A stretch of DNA of 64,000 nucleotides, taken from NCBI GenBank assembly GCA_029962745.1, contig JAPZVO010000112.1, positions 1 through 64,000 of the forward strand, in the 5' to 3' direction. The notes beneath the pieces are model-generated. The model had not been told where the DNA came from and did not search any database. It saw only the letters and a list, made by a program, of their open reading frames with translations. Shown piece after piece: positions 40,182 to 48,587 of the stretch (positions are counted from its first letter, which is position 1; each line of letters begins with the position of its first letter). A program made the position numbers and the translations under genes. The stretch is from Echinometra lucunter (taxonomy: Eukaryota; Echinodermata; Echinoidea; Camarodonta; Echinometridae).

Positions 40182-43100
40182 GCGTGAACTTTTAGAAAGG
40201 TTTCAACAAAACTAGGAAAAAAAAACACACACACACAATCAGAAAGAATTATTGGGATCGGAGGGGAGCTTACCAGGGAATTGTGTAAAAGGAGAATCAC
40301 GGAATGAAAAACTCCAAGAAAATTATGACAAATGACGATCATCTTCTGTTTTCTCTTCACGAGATTTTAGGAGAAGATTATTGTCACTGCGATAAAGGAC
40401 ATAAATTACTGTGCATTCCTCCCTTATTCAGTCAGGTCATACAAACTTTTTTCATGTGTGCTTCTTCGTTGGTTGTAGCAGGAAATCTCAAAGGGTATAA
40501 GAGTTATATGGACAATATATATTGTGATATAATGTGTTGTTTTGATTATGAATATGTCGAATATGTGTACCTGAAACAATCCATCATTTGTGTTGGCTGC
40601 GTACGTAGGCTTACCTTTCCATTTGAAAATGTTCAAATCAGTAAAGACAAATTCACTAGACTCTATGCTACTTACATGTTGACCTACATGTACAGGTATA
40701 TCAGTGTTAAAGAAAATCATGTGATTATGAATTTTCACTTCAAGATATTACTCTTGCATTGCCTAATAAATGGTGTAAAGACAGAAGTATGAATATGATT
40801 ATTTAAATGAATCTATAACAAGGCCTATTGTGGTGTCTATGGGTAAATATCTACATGTATATTCATACAAGTCATTCATTACTCACTCAAATTAATCAGG
40901 AACTGTTTCTGGTTTGTTTTTCACTTGAAATAATTAGTGAAATATTACGTAAGAAAATCGTATGAATTTGTTTCTGTCAGCATTAATTACTTCACCTCAA
41001 TAGTGTTATGCATTTTCGTTTTGTTATACCTAATTCATTTCGATCGATAAACATCTGTGTATTTTGAGAGTTTGTATCTTATCTTTCAGTAAAAGACAAA
41101 CGGTGCGAACCATATAATATAATATTTTAAGAAAGGAGAAAATCAATATCCAAACAATTCCTTGTAATAATTAGATCTAGATCCTCAACTGTATCAAATA
41201 TTTCGTATGATCATTTCTGTCCTTGAATGGAAATACACGACTGCCCGCATGAGTCTTTTATCTGAATGTGATACAGCGAACAAATCATTAAAAATACAGA
41301 TTCGCGTGACAACTATTTGTCCAATAACAACAGACCCGTGAATTTGTATAGCTTATTTGTTGTGCTTTGAGTAAATGGCTTTCTGGCCCTCAACAGAACA
41401 TTTGAAATAAGTACTGGTAGTATTAATACAGAGTGACAGAGATAGTGCGAGCACATTGGAGAGAGAGAGAGAGAGAGAGAGAGCATTATTGGGGAAGGAG
41501 AGAAAATCAGTGCCTGCACGAACGCAACAAGTATCAGCGATAGGGTCTGCGCGCAAAGACTACTAACCATCGTAAATGAGTCGTACGTGACAGTCTATGG
41601 GATTGCGTGCATTGCCTATAGAAAGGTCCACGCACATGCGCACAAGGAGGATTTGCGGTTCGATGTACGGAAAAAAAAAATCGCCGCCCGGCCAAAGGAA
41701 ACTTTCGGGAAGGTAAAATTCGACTGCCCATATAAAAACATTCTCACATATTTCAAGACACAATTTTCCCTGGCATGGGTCTTACATATTAGTTTTCTTC
41801 AAAAATATACACAATGAAGCAAGAATACCTTCAAAACTGAATATTTTTCACTTACTCTGTTCCTGAATCACATTTATCGCATGCTCACTGAGACTAGTCT
41901 TGTCAGACAGACTGCTTTCACCAATGCCGATCGATCGCAAATCAATTGCAACTGGCAATTGATTGCCGGCCTGTTTCTTGCAATGTACATTTGCGAATGA
42001 TTGAGAATTGCCATTGATCTATCAGTTGCAAATTTGCGATTGATATTTGCAATCGATCGCAACGCAAGTTTCTTGCAACACCCCCTCTAGTCCTGGAACG
42101 TATCAATAGTACAATTTAGTTTTGGACATTTATGTTCTGATGGTTGTTCCAACGCATCATTCAGTGATGCCATTTCTAATGAATATTCCATTAGGTATCC
42201 TTTGTACGGATTGGTTATTGTAATGGTTGATTTTTTTTTTCTCTTTCTTTTTGGTGTAATCGAACAAAATCATGATTTAGCTGGCAGAAATCGTATTGAT
42301 TGTTCCAGTGACGTAGATAACAGTTCCTCTATAAGACAGTGTTCAGTCAAAAAATTGCTCTCCGGAATTATGAAATGTTTTATCCCTAGGAGCTGCAGTT
42401 ATTACCATTATGAGGTCTTCCCACGAGACTGAAGGCAACCAGACAGAAAATGTGAAAGGTCCCACAAGACCGAAGGCCCAAGAGGCCGAAAAATGTAAAA
42501 GGTCCCACTAGACCAAAGACCAACGAGATCGATGGCCATCGAGACCGAAATGGAATAATATTTTCCCCTCAGTTTTTGTTCTCTTTCTCTGCATGCTACC
42601 ATGTCGATTAACGTCAGCTTTCCCACCCCTCTCCACTTTAAAACATTCCATTACCCGTGCTAAATATGTATACATTCAAAAATTGTTTTTAAAATAAACA
42701 TGAAAACTTTTTACATCGCCAACTCTAAAACTCTTAGAGCAACTCAGTTTCTCCCTACGTGATTATATCATCGCAAATTTACATCGCAGTCAACAAGTGG
42801 GATGCACTGGGAAGAGCTTCAGTTAGAGCTTCGAACCCCGCATAAAATGTGGACATTTTCATTTGATTTAACTCTTACGGTGCCGAGGGGTTTTGCTTGT
42901 TGCTAAATTCTAACAAATCATGGACAATGCTTGCTTTCAAATGCCCGTAAATCTTTAACAATAATTTCTATACAGATAAGTTGTACACATAAGTTGTAGA
43001 AAATTTATCACCCTTTCAAAAGATACCAAAGAGTTCCATTAATTCAATGTCTTGCATGAAAATTATTTGGAAATATAAATGAGCTTCCCTGTTGACCTTT

Positions 43101-46100
43101 CCGTTTTCATTTCTCATTTGTTTGCTAATGTTTTATGCTAAAATAAGAATGGATCCTTTCCAAAATCTGCAGTTTTCTAAAAAAAAATATCCTATGGTAG
43201 CATATAGTGACTGATAGATATTTTAAATACTATATTTATCCTCTAAACTTTGACATGTTTTCATTACCATATCCATTATTTTAAGTGGAGTAATGGTCGA
43301 TTAAAATATAAAGTCTCTTGGGCACATATACGTGCCATCGGCACTATAAGAGTTAAGATATGCCAATCTTAAAGAATTCACACTATTCTTATTAAAAAAA
43401 ATATTAGATAATAGTCTCATTTCGATATCAGGCCTTTCAGTCCCTTATCATGTTTGTATGTGTGGTATGGATTTGTTTTTGTATTTTTTTAGGGTGGCAT
43501 CCGATTGCGGGGGCGCGTACGTGCCCCCAGACCCCCTCCCCGGAAATTACGCCACTGAGCCCATTTTACAATCACTTGTGTTACATTTAGAGACAGTGGA
43601 ATCAGTCAGAGCCTGGTATTCAGATTTGAGATTTTGTGAACTCGCGGGCCTTCAGTCTCGTGCGTAGTATTCGGACTCTTGGGGCTTCGGTCTTGCGGCT
43701 TGAACGGTTACTATCGTTGCTGTTATCACTTCATATTAGTATCATATAATTATCATTATCATTTTTTCAAGAATACCACTTTAGGTAATACATAAATATT
43801 ATTATCATCTTTTTGGTTGTTGTTGCTTATTATTTCCCTATTAACCAATCATCCAAGAAAATTACCTTGTTTCTCGAATTCGGTCCTCAAGATGTGTTCC
43901 ATATCATGCAAGCTCCAATCTTGAGGGGCGACGCCGGGATTTGTGACTTCATTATATCACATGAAAGATGACGTGACGTGTAGAGATAGAAAAAAAAAAT
44001 CAATAATAATACTACGAAATTTTCAAACCGAAAGATATCCAATGGATGGATCATTGCTATTGTCATATCTAAAAGAAAACAAAACAAAAATGTTTGCACA
44101 TTTTTTTTTTCCAAATCAAGAAATTATTTTCCCCACTTTTTTGGCATTTCTTGGGGGTTAGGTGTGAGGTATCAGTTGTGAGAAAGACGATGTTTGTCAC
44201 GAACAGTGCGGCCTAGTCCAGAAGCAGTGCGGTCCAAAAAATTACAATTGAAATTCACCTGGAAAGGAATTCACTCACCAACTTTTCCAGTCTGTTCAAG
44301 AGCCTTGACATGGGCTTTAGCAACGTCGCGCACGTCACAAACTGCGATTTGGATATCGTTAGATCCGGAACGAGCATCTACCATCCGACGTCGGACGATC
44401 TCTACATTGGCCTCACTCGGATTGCAGAGAATCGGTCCCAATACAACAGGAGGCTTTATGATGCTTAACCCAAACGGCGCATTCCCTTGTGAAATTAAAA
44501 AAAAGAGATTTTTTCAAAAATCATTGAATAATCGGACTTGATGGCAAATAGTCAATTCATGATAAGGGGATTAGCTTATAGTGCGGGTTATAATTGAGTG
44601 AGGTGCCCCCTGGAGAAAGAGAAATTCTCATGTGGTTTGTCTAGACCAGTTTTTCATGGGAACAAGAATATCTATCTAAGGTAAAGAGGCTGTATCCTGA
44701 GAACTTTTCCGCGATCAAACGCACCTCATAAATGCTTGCTTAACTCATACTGAAATTATTTTTTAGCAGAATTTTGGCGGAAATTTTGAAAAGCGCCCTC
44801 AGTTTGGACCTCTCTATAGATACTGTAGTACAAACGTAGCTTCTTTTTGAATAACTCTAATCAAAACTAATGCAAAAAAGTGGTGAAATATGCTTCATCA
44901 TAGATAATTATTTAACCACACTATATTGGCGTTTGGCGGCCATATTGAATAAAGCGCCATCACGGAAAAATTCTCAGGATGCAGCTTATTTTCCTCAGAT
45001 ATGTTTGTTCCCCATGAAAATCTGATCGAAACAAAATCACATGAGAATTTTTCCTTCTCGAGGTGGCACCTCCCTCAATTAAAACCCGGACTATTAGGAG
45101 TAGCAATTTTTTGTTTCCAATCCTTTCTGAATGATATCATTAACTCTACCCATATTCCGTAATGTTACAATTTTCTTGATCAAACGGGATAAGAAAGAAT
45201 ACGGGGAAAACTAGGAAGTTAGAATAACAAGTGTAGTCAAATCACGCGAAATCGTCATAACGGTATAGCGTTGCTTTCGGTGAAAGTTACGTTATCTTCG
45301 CACAGCGAGTTGGCAGTGTGGCGGCACGGTCGAGTGATTTTCGCAACCTCATATTAGTCGTTCTCCTGTATCATGTGTGACATACACGCTTGTACTCCAA
45401 TCTCCCTGGTTAGACGATGCATTAAACACAACATACACGTTCTTCAATGAATTGAAGAATGAAGAATTCTTCAATTCTTCCATACATAGACTTCGGACTA
45501 TAAAACCTCCATGCACACACCAAGTCCCATCTACCTGCATACACTGAAACATCAGGGGGATGGGAGTAATCCCCCATCTCCCTGGTATAATGATGAGAGA
45601 GAATCGATAAGTCATTCCCCAACCAGGCATAGTAGGCTTACATGTATTCTTCGCCGTGCATGATTGAGGTGTTGACTGACCGGCCAGGCAGTATACCAGT
45701 CAAATGAATCACCGCTTCCCCCTGTCCTGCTTGAAGTCGAAGGGAGGGTAAGTGATATCTTGTGATATTACATGAATAATTTCTATATTTTTAAAATTGA
45801 ACTTTGTATGGTTTATACATGTGAATGGTTGCTCTCGTACTACCACCCCTTTGTCGTCAACAAGTTCAGTTATAGTAGACATAACAACATACTCCCCTTG
45901 CTCTATCTCCACCCCAAGACAAAAAAAAAAACAACAATTGAATACCCATTGAATTTCAATTGGTGTTCAGTTGGCTTCAATTTGTACCAATGGGTCTTAA
46001 TATGTTTCAATTCGTAAACATTAGAATTCAGTTGACGTCCTAAATTTCTACCAGCTATGGGGTCAATCAGTCATTTGGTCCAATGGGATTGCAGTGGGAC

Positions 46101-48029
46101 AGTTTATTTCAATTGTTCCAATTTGGACTAACTGTCAATTGGTTCAATTCGAACAATTGGGCCAATTGGTTTCAATGGGGAACAATTTGGACCAATTGCT
46201 TTCAATGGGGAACAATTTGGACCAACTGGTTTTAATGGGGAACATTTGGGACCAATTGAAAATTGGTTTTCAATGGGGATCACGTGACTGGTTTTACCTT
46301 ATTTGCATATTTGCTATTTTATTGAAAATTCAGCAAATAAAACAGAATACAATTGCAGTAATATTTCTTTGTATATTTATTCTAAATCGTGTTTGTGAAA
46401 TATTTCACCAATAAAAAATGAATGATTTTGCATTTCATATTTTGAATAACAGAAAGATTGATTTACTAACTAGAGTTTTTCGCTCAATACACTGATCATG
46501 CTATATACGAAATCAGAATGAATGATTTAGGGACTTCAATCGGTTTCAATTGGACCAATTGATCGACCAACTGAAATACAAATTGAAACAAATAGGTCCC
46601 CATTGCCCTCATGGAATACCAACTGGGAGTACATGGAAAGTGAAACAATGGAATCGACCCATTAAAAACAACTTGATCTCTATTGGCAATTGGTCCCCAT
46701 TAACCCATTGAAATCAACCCACTGAAAACCAATTGGTCCCCATTTCCCCATTAAAACCAACTGGTCCCAATCGCCCCATTAAACCCAATTGGCAATAGGG
46801 ACCAATTGGTTTTTAATGGGTCAATTTCAATGGGGGAACCATTGTTTCACTTTCCATGTACTCCCAAATGACAGTTGGTATTCAATGGGGATCTCCAATG
46901 GGGATTCAATTGGATTTTCGTCCTGGGACAGTACACCCTCCCCCAATCGTGCTATTCTTGTAATTCGTCTCACAATTTTCCAACCTACGTATACGTGGGT
47001 GTATATCGGATACAGAAAGCTAAACGAACATATGCAAACAGACGGCTGTCATATACGCCTACCAGTCTTTTCATTCAGCTTCGCAAATCTTATGTAAACA
47101 ACTTTTGACTAATTTATTAAGAGATGGCATGATAATAACCTAATAGGCAAGGATAGATCGGATGATAATAAAGTTGAAAAAACAAACTATCGTAGCTCGT
47201 TAGAATCCTATTGTTGTGCAACGAATCGCGGGGAAGAAAAAGAGGGGCGAAAAGCTCGTGGAATCGTTCGCTCTCGTTTGTTTCTCATAGGCTTTGCGTG
47301 CAAATCTGTGTGAACCGTGGAGGACGGGCAGTGCTCTCGCTTTCATCGATTCACTATTGTGACGTCATTTTTTCATGCTTTTGCGTTATGACGATTTCGC
47401 GTGATTTGACTACACTGATAGCAGAAGTCATATTTAGATAGTGGAATTTCAACCCTTTTCCAATTTTTATATGATACAGAAGATGGTAGGAAAGACATTA
47501 GAGGATGGGTATGTGAGGGAATCATCAAATGTTAGAAATGGAACCTCCTCTTCTTTCATTTAGAATGGTAATGATGATAAACTCTGACCAAAGCCCTAAC
47601 CAATGCCAATGGAGAGGCGGGTCAACTTCCATATAATTGCGTCAAGAGGGAATACGTGTCACGATTAAACAAAAATCTATAACGTCATTCTGTCATTTTA
47701 TTTGAAATAAAAAAGGGAACGGAGAAGGGTTCATCCTCTGCCTTTCTAAGGCGTCATTTTTTTTTCCTTTTTATTCATTCTTTGACTGCCTCGTTTGAAA
47801 AAAAAAGGTCAGCAATATCCCTGTATAAGTGCGTACGAAAATATTGGCTATGAATCCGGAGTTACCTGGCTGATGCATGAAGCCTAAAGCTGCCTTCTCA
47901 GACACATTTTTGCAGACTGCATCCTTCAGTGTATTGTTGATGGATTCCCATTTCTGAGCCTCTGAGTCTCTGAGAAACTCCTCTTTATAACGCATATTGA
48001 TGTTAATAAAAAGTAAAACAGTATACAAT
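11399..48029 (-). CDS. DFR-like extended SDR oxidoreductase, five 3' exons (gene span)
   Basis: This is the span of a split minus-strand gene assembled from exons A (47866-48029), B (44279-44485), C (43866-43946), D (12187-12305) and E (11399-11527). All internal borders are GT/AG and the phases agree at every junction. The joined product matches the C-terminal two thirds of dihydroflavonol-4-reductase-like NAD(P)-dependent oxidoreductases: the K-x3-E-KAA helix, a VVLGPIL strand, the CDVRDVAKAH motif, and a C-terminal HMAYSCID/PGY segment. Such enzymes reduce carbonyls with NAD(P)H, usually in the cytosol; the substrate cannot be told from sequence. The N-terminal Rossmann exons were not found, so the gene is 5' incomplete. 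Intron lengths are about 659, 31560, 332 and 3380 bp. Domain membership is well supported; expression and the exact start of exon A are not. Confidence 0.8.
11753..12057. mobile_element. 305 bp piggyBac-like MITE in intron D-E
   Basis: Terminal inverted repeats begin AGACTCTAGATCGTGGGC on the left and AGACGCTAGGTCGTGGGC on the right, both continuing TTTCATGGGG. The element is bounded by TTAA at 11749-11752 and 12058-12061, the hallmark target site of piggyBac transposases. No transposase is inside. The 202-codon plus-strand ORF at 11701-12309 is this MITE read together with the antisense of exon D. Confidence 0.85.
12187..12305 (-). CDS. exon D of DFR-like gene
   Basis: The 119 nt exon completes a Gly codon with exon C and encodes 39 residues starting YQIGRPRSWFKWKKWINAWD. 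This corresponds to the G-Y-x-[IV]-x-x-x-x-x-x-W region with a basic/aromatic helix that follows the DILR-x-EF segment in DFR-like proteins. The acceptor is TTCAG/GT and the donor AAATG/GTAAGA. It ends in phase 0, which matches exon E. It is about 31.6 kb from exon C, and a piggyBac-like MITE sits 125 bp downstream. The link to exon C rests on family order and phase, not on a transcript. Confidence 0.72.
12608..16872. mobile_element. 4.3 kb non-autonomous element with ~830 bp inverted arms
   Basis: The left arm (12608 to about 13450) and right arm (about 16040-16872) are inverted copies with scattered mismatches. They share outer ends CCTAGGGGGCAAAAC, the ACACGGAATGCTGTAAAAGG block and a GGCGGCCATTTTTCC block. 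TA lies immediately outside both ends (12606-12607, 16873-16874). The 2.6 kb interior has no transposase; it holds C and G homopolymers and another MITE. Ends plus TA suggest a Tc1/mariner-type or foldback-type non-autonomous transposon. The family name is unknown to me. Confidence 0.8.
14032..14243. mobile_element. 212 bp MITE related to 10911-11060
   Basis: Starts CCCTCTAAGAAAGG and ends CTTTCTGAGCGTG, with TA at both outer borders and inner GGTTGGTT/AACCAAC arms. It sits inside the larger long-TIR element, so it inserted later or was carried along. Confidence 0.6.
17395..17528. repeat. (GTGTGTGGGTGTGA)-type microsatellite
   Basis: GT-rich degenerate repeat. The His/Thr-rich ORFs on both strands arise from it. 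Confidence 0.85.
17531..17720 (+). mobile_element. tRNA-derived SINE, copy 1
   Basis: Has a tRNA-like head with a degenerate A box (TGGTCCAGTAGTTATGATAA) and a good B box, GGTTCGATCC, at 17596-17605. It is followed by a body TTGAGCAGGGTATTTTCATT and GCTCTTATATCGTA, then GACACTAATGT. The body matches copy 2 at 33977. Confidence 0.75.
17862..18003. repeat. palindromic GCACATTTTGGTAAC cluster
   Basis: Several direct and inverted copies of GCACATTTTGGTAAC and TTACCAAAATGTGC; two more direct copies lie at 17168-17200. They can fold into imperfect hairpins. Confidence 0.75.
18004..19006. other. no supported gene
   Basis: A 73-codon minus-strand open frame at 18323-18544 (SRKLDVTLQVEKQFETILTG) looks less random than its surroundings but matches nothing I recognise. 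Confidence 0.35.
19007..19370. repeat. tandem duplication of a ~185 bp unit
   Basis: Two diverged copies, each with TTCACAT, GTTTACACTGTAAA, TGCCACTC, ATCAGAGTTTAATCAA and TCTGATTTAC in order; the first ends in a G run of about 18. Confidence 0.8.
19459..20041 (+). mobile_element. GGAGGCATAA-ended repeat element, copy 1
   Basis: Short inverted ends ATGCCTCCG and CGGAGGCAT. The interior is made of about 130 bp repeats with GACCTTTGACC, ATCTAATCAGATCATTGTCC, AAGTTTGAAGTTGATCCATC and TTAAGTTATCGTGAGAACGA. It closes with a (GACG)n-like run and CCTCCGGCG. Same family and orientation as 61838-62841. Confidence 0.75.
20042..22139. other. no gene seen
   Basis: AT-rich; the 63-codon ORF at 20700 is unsupported. 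A G run lies at about 22115-22130. Confidence 0.5.
22217..22378 (-). pseudogene. LINE reverse-transcriptase C-terminal remnant (part interrupted by foldback element)
   Basis: On the minus strand the frame ending at 22217 reads AKDRSGWRMLINSLAGQCGS followed by a stop. This is the usual tail of many non-LTR retrotransposon ORF2 proteins (A-x-DR-x-x-W-R-x-L-x-x-x-L). Upstream residues (SEKTFMNQ) are in another frame. The 5' side stops at the TU-like element. The matching other part is at 26812-26910. Confidence 0.6.
22388..22740. repeat. outer-domain minisatellite, left arm
   Basis: Tandem 15-16 bp units of GGAGGACAACTCCCCC with point changes. Confidence 0.95.
23816..25404. other. middle segment of foldback element; no gene
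   Basis: Contains G, C and (CA)n runs near 23911-23970 and a (CA)n run near 24790-24820. No ORF with family features. Confidence 0.55.
26490..26796. repeat. outer-domain minisatellite, right arm
   Basis: Inverted counterpart of the left array (CTCCGGGGGAGTTGTC units, 16 bp). Confidence 0.95.
26812..26910 (-). pseudogene. LINE reverse-transcriptase remnant, upstream part
   Basis: On the minus strand 26903-26870 reads a decayed RRL-x-WL motif with a stop in place of one residue, typical of the segment that precedes the C-terminal tail at 22217-22378. The foldback element separates the two parts. Weak on its own. Confidence 0.4.
27010..29562. other. no gene seen
   Basis: Contains a GCGAGTAAGCGAAGCAAGCG repeat near 28358, a G run near 28541, and an inverted pair GAAATAGGAAACCAACGC (28971) / GCATTGGTTTCCTATTTC (29023). 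ORFs at 27382 and 29142 are unsupported. Confidence 0.5.
29563..29915. repeat. dispersed repeat, left member of an inverted pair
   Basis: About 330 bp, repeated in inverse orientation at 41366-41695. It includes CCGTACATGG, GTAGTCTTTGCGCGCAGACC and a (CT)n run. Its inner end is a perfect hairpin: CTTTTAGTTCATGGC (29878-29892) against 29899-29913. Confidence 0.85.
30087..30501. repeat. 415 bp direct repeat, copy 1
   Basis: Nearly identical to 31452-31866, same length and orientation, 1365 bp apart. Rich in GAATTTGAATGACC motifs. Confidence 0.92.
30798..31052. mobile_element. 255 bp palindromic MITE, TA flanks
   Basis: Arms of about 105 bp starting CAAAGATAGGAAGAAA are inverted around a 45 bp centre, with TA at both borders. 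It lies between the two 415 bp direct repeats. Confidence 0.8.
31452..31866. repeat. 415 bp direct repeat, copy 2
   Basis: See copy 1. Followed by a GGT/G run at 31876-31905. Confidence 0.92.
31867..33976. other. no gene seen
   Basis: AT-rich intronic-type DNA; C run at 32550 and (GT)n-like tract at 33908-33960. ORFs near 32819-33113 are unsupported. Confidence 0.5.
33977..34160 (+). mobile_element. tRNA-derived SINE, copy 2
   Basis: The head is tRNA-like (GGCGCCGTGGTCGAGTTGTC, Ser/Leu-like with room for a long variable arm) with B box GGATTCGATCC at 34029-34039. The body TTGAGCAAGGCATTTCATCT with ACATTGCTCTTTTATCGTAC matches copy 1 at 17531. Confidence 0.8.
34227..34680 (+). pseudogene. 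MULE pseudogene exons 1-2 (N-terminal Cys/His region)
   Basis: Exon 34227-34472 follows TTTTAG and ends CAAGCAG/GTTGTC in phase 0. Exon 34562-34680 follows TATCAG and ends TTCCAG/GTAGGC with two bases over, which match the first base of 35351. The Cys/His spacing resembles the N-terminal DNA-binding region seen ahead of MULE cores. Confidence 0.7.
35351..36341 (+). pseudogene. MULE catalytic core exon with two stops
   Basis: The exon begins after TTGTTCACAG and ends GTAAAG/GTAATG. The D..D..C-x2-H..E order is that of MULE transposases. Two TAA codons (35919-35921, 35982-35984) lie between C-x2-H and the Glu, while the frame on both sides is unchanged, so these are point nonsense mutations and not a split gene. 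Confidence 0.85.
36704..36920 (+). pseudogene. SWIM zinc-finger exon
   Basis: Encodes CTCPKGRSGRHCKHQ, a SWIM finger with spacing C-x-C-x8-C-x-H. The donor ACTG/GTTATT leaves one base that joins GC at 37309 to give a Gly codon. Confidence 0.85.
37309..37974 (+). pseudogene. C-terminal basic exon with frameshift
   Basis: Opens DDVPDSWFANLHHDEQTQ in frame with the SWIM exon. The frame stops at about 37569, but the adjacent frame carries on directly with Lys/Arg-rich sequence to a stop at 37972. The switch is at AAAAATGACG and is explained by one extra A, either a real mutation or a homopolymer sequencing error. Confidence 0.8.
38731..39134. mobile_element. 404 bp inverted-repeat element
   Basis: GAACTTGTCCGGACAATGTC with a further 33 bp at 38731-38783 is inverted with mismatches at 39082-39134. 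The interior is non-coding. The ORF at 38965-39288 is an artefact. Confidence 0.65.
39135..41365. other. no supported gene
   Basis: Purine-rich tract at 39765-39835 and a T run of about 28 at 40152-40181. A 162-codon plus ORF at 40304-40792 has no recognisable domain and A/T-rich codons, so I do not call it. Confidence 0.45.
41366..41695. repeat. dispersed repeat, right member of the inverted pair
   Basis: Reverse complement of 29563-29915, including a (GA)n run at 41459-41482. Confidence 0.85.
41696..43865. other. intronic DNA, minor repeats
   Basis: CGATCGCAAAT/ATTTGCGAT-type palindromic motifs at 41930-42075 and GGTCCCACNAGACCGAAGG-type repeats at 42417-42550. No gene. Confidence 0.5.
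43866..43946 (-). CDS. exon C of DFR-like gene
   Basis: This 81 nt exon encodes TNPGVAPQDWSLHDMEHILR followed by TEFEKQ, matching the family segment where a small-residue loop is followed by W-x-x-D-M-x-x-I-L-R-x-E-F. The acceptor is ATGAAG/TC and the donor CAAG/GTAATT. It takes two bases after the single base left by exon B (giving Val) and leaves one base for exon D. It lies only 332 bp from exon B, in the same frame relation. Although short, its match and phase on both sides make chance unlikely. Confidence 0.78.
44279..44485 (-). CDS. exon B of DFR-like gene (substrate-domain strand and DVRDVA motif)
   Basis: This 207 nt exon encodes 68 whole codons plus split codons at each end. It begins NAPFGLSIIKPPVVLGPIL, the strand that follows the active-site helix in DFR-like reductases (I-N-P-x-x-V-x-G-P), and later has CDVRDVAKAHVKALE, the family's conserved V-D-V-R-D-V-A-x-A-H segment. 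The acceptor follows a T-rich tract (TTTCACAAG/GG) and the donor is a strong TTG/GTGAGT. There are no stops or frameshifts. A plus-strand ORF overlapping it (44194-44541) is an antisense shadow. This exon is the strongest single piece of evidence for the gene. Confidence 0.85.
44581..45091. mobile_element. 511 bp MITE, ~130 bp TIRs, TA flanks
   Basis: Starts GTGCGGGTTATAATTGAG and ends in the inverse of GTCCGGGTTTTAATTGAG. TA lies outside at 44579-44580 and 45092-45093. Both arms share GAGGTGCC, ATTCTCATGTG, TTTTCATGGG and CATCCTGAGAA blocks. It lies in intron A-B of the DFR-like gene. Confidence 0.85.
45231..47415. mobile_element. 2.2 kb element with perfect 32 bp inverted ends
   Basis: GTGTAGTCAAATCACGCGAA continued by ATCGTCATAACG at 45231-45262 is exactly reverse-complemented at 47384-47415. 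The interior carries the CAATTGG palindrome array (45935-46925). No transposase was seen and no clean target duplication, so the mechanism is open. Confidence 0.7.
45935..46925. repeat. CAATTGG/CAATGGGG palindromic array
   Basis: Dozens of CAATTGG, ACCAATTG and CAATGGGGA motifs on both strands. A larger hairpin sits inside: 46600-46697 is inverted at 46773-46889, sharing GGGAGTACATGGAAAGTGAA. Confidence 0.85.
47866..48029 (-). CDS. exon A of DFR-like gene (active-site helix)
   Basis: The exon encodes a segment ending in NVSEKAALGFMHQP, which aligns with the family motif S-K-x-x-[AS]-E-K-A-A-W-x-F. The downstream border is CCAG/GTAACT on the minus strand (exon end 47866), leaving one base that completes a Gly codon with exon B. 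The upstream border is uncertain. A TACCAG acceptor gives a start at 48029, but AGs at 47983 and 47981 give starts at 47982 or 47980, which would better fit the family. The catalytic Lys is present, but the Tyr four residues before it is replaced by Asp (codon GAT, one base from TAT). The Trp usual after KAA is Leu. An alternative reading as a SEA domain was dropped once the splice to exon B was seen. Confidence 0.65.
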
Positions 48030-48500
48030 CTGGTATGATAATAATCTTTAAAAATTGATTTCGATGTTGTTCTACCTCATAACATTGTGTAACAATACTC
48101 AGGTGTACTAACATCCACCAAAAATAGCAAATCGTTCCAACACTAAGCCTTTTTTAAAGACTTTGCAGTTTTTGTCGACTATAAGCCTCAATTATACAAA
48201 TAAATTGAACAATCATAATAATTCGTTTTCTCCTTTACTATTGTACTAGAAAAAGAAAACAAAACGAAACTTAAACACAGCGAATGTGCTTACTTAATAT
48301 CTAACGATTAATGACCAGCATCAATACTGCTCAAACCGAGGCAAGGCGGCCACAACCGTATTCAATAATTTTATAATTTCAGCGAAAAAATACACTTGTT
48401 TTGTTTCTTTCTGTTTTTATTGAAGGTAAAATGTCAGCAAAACAACATCATTACAATAACAAAACTACTGTCAATATGATTAAAACAAAATAAAGATCAA

Positions 48501-48511
48501 CAAAAGAAGAA

Positions 48512-48542
<31 letters not shown>

Positions 48543-48553
48543 AAGAAGAAGAA
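48501..48553. repeat. (GAA)n microsatellite
   Basis: Near-perfect GAA run at the 3' side of the LINE fragment that follows, possibly its tail. Confidence 0.9.
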
Positions 48554-48587
48554 AAGAACAAAAGCAGCATATACATTGCAAAATGGC

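Noticed and set aside
40304..40792. 162-codon ORF, longest non-repeat ORF outside the transposase
   Set aside because: No recognisable domain or splice context; an equal-sized antisense frame overlaps it.
47771..48028. SEA-domain-like reading of the open frame on the minus strand
   Set aside because: The NVSEKAALGF segment and in-phase splice to exon B show a DFR-like active-site helix instead; the N-terminal part may be intron.
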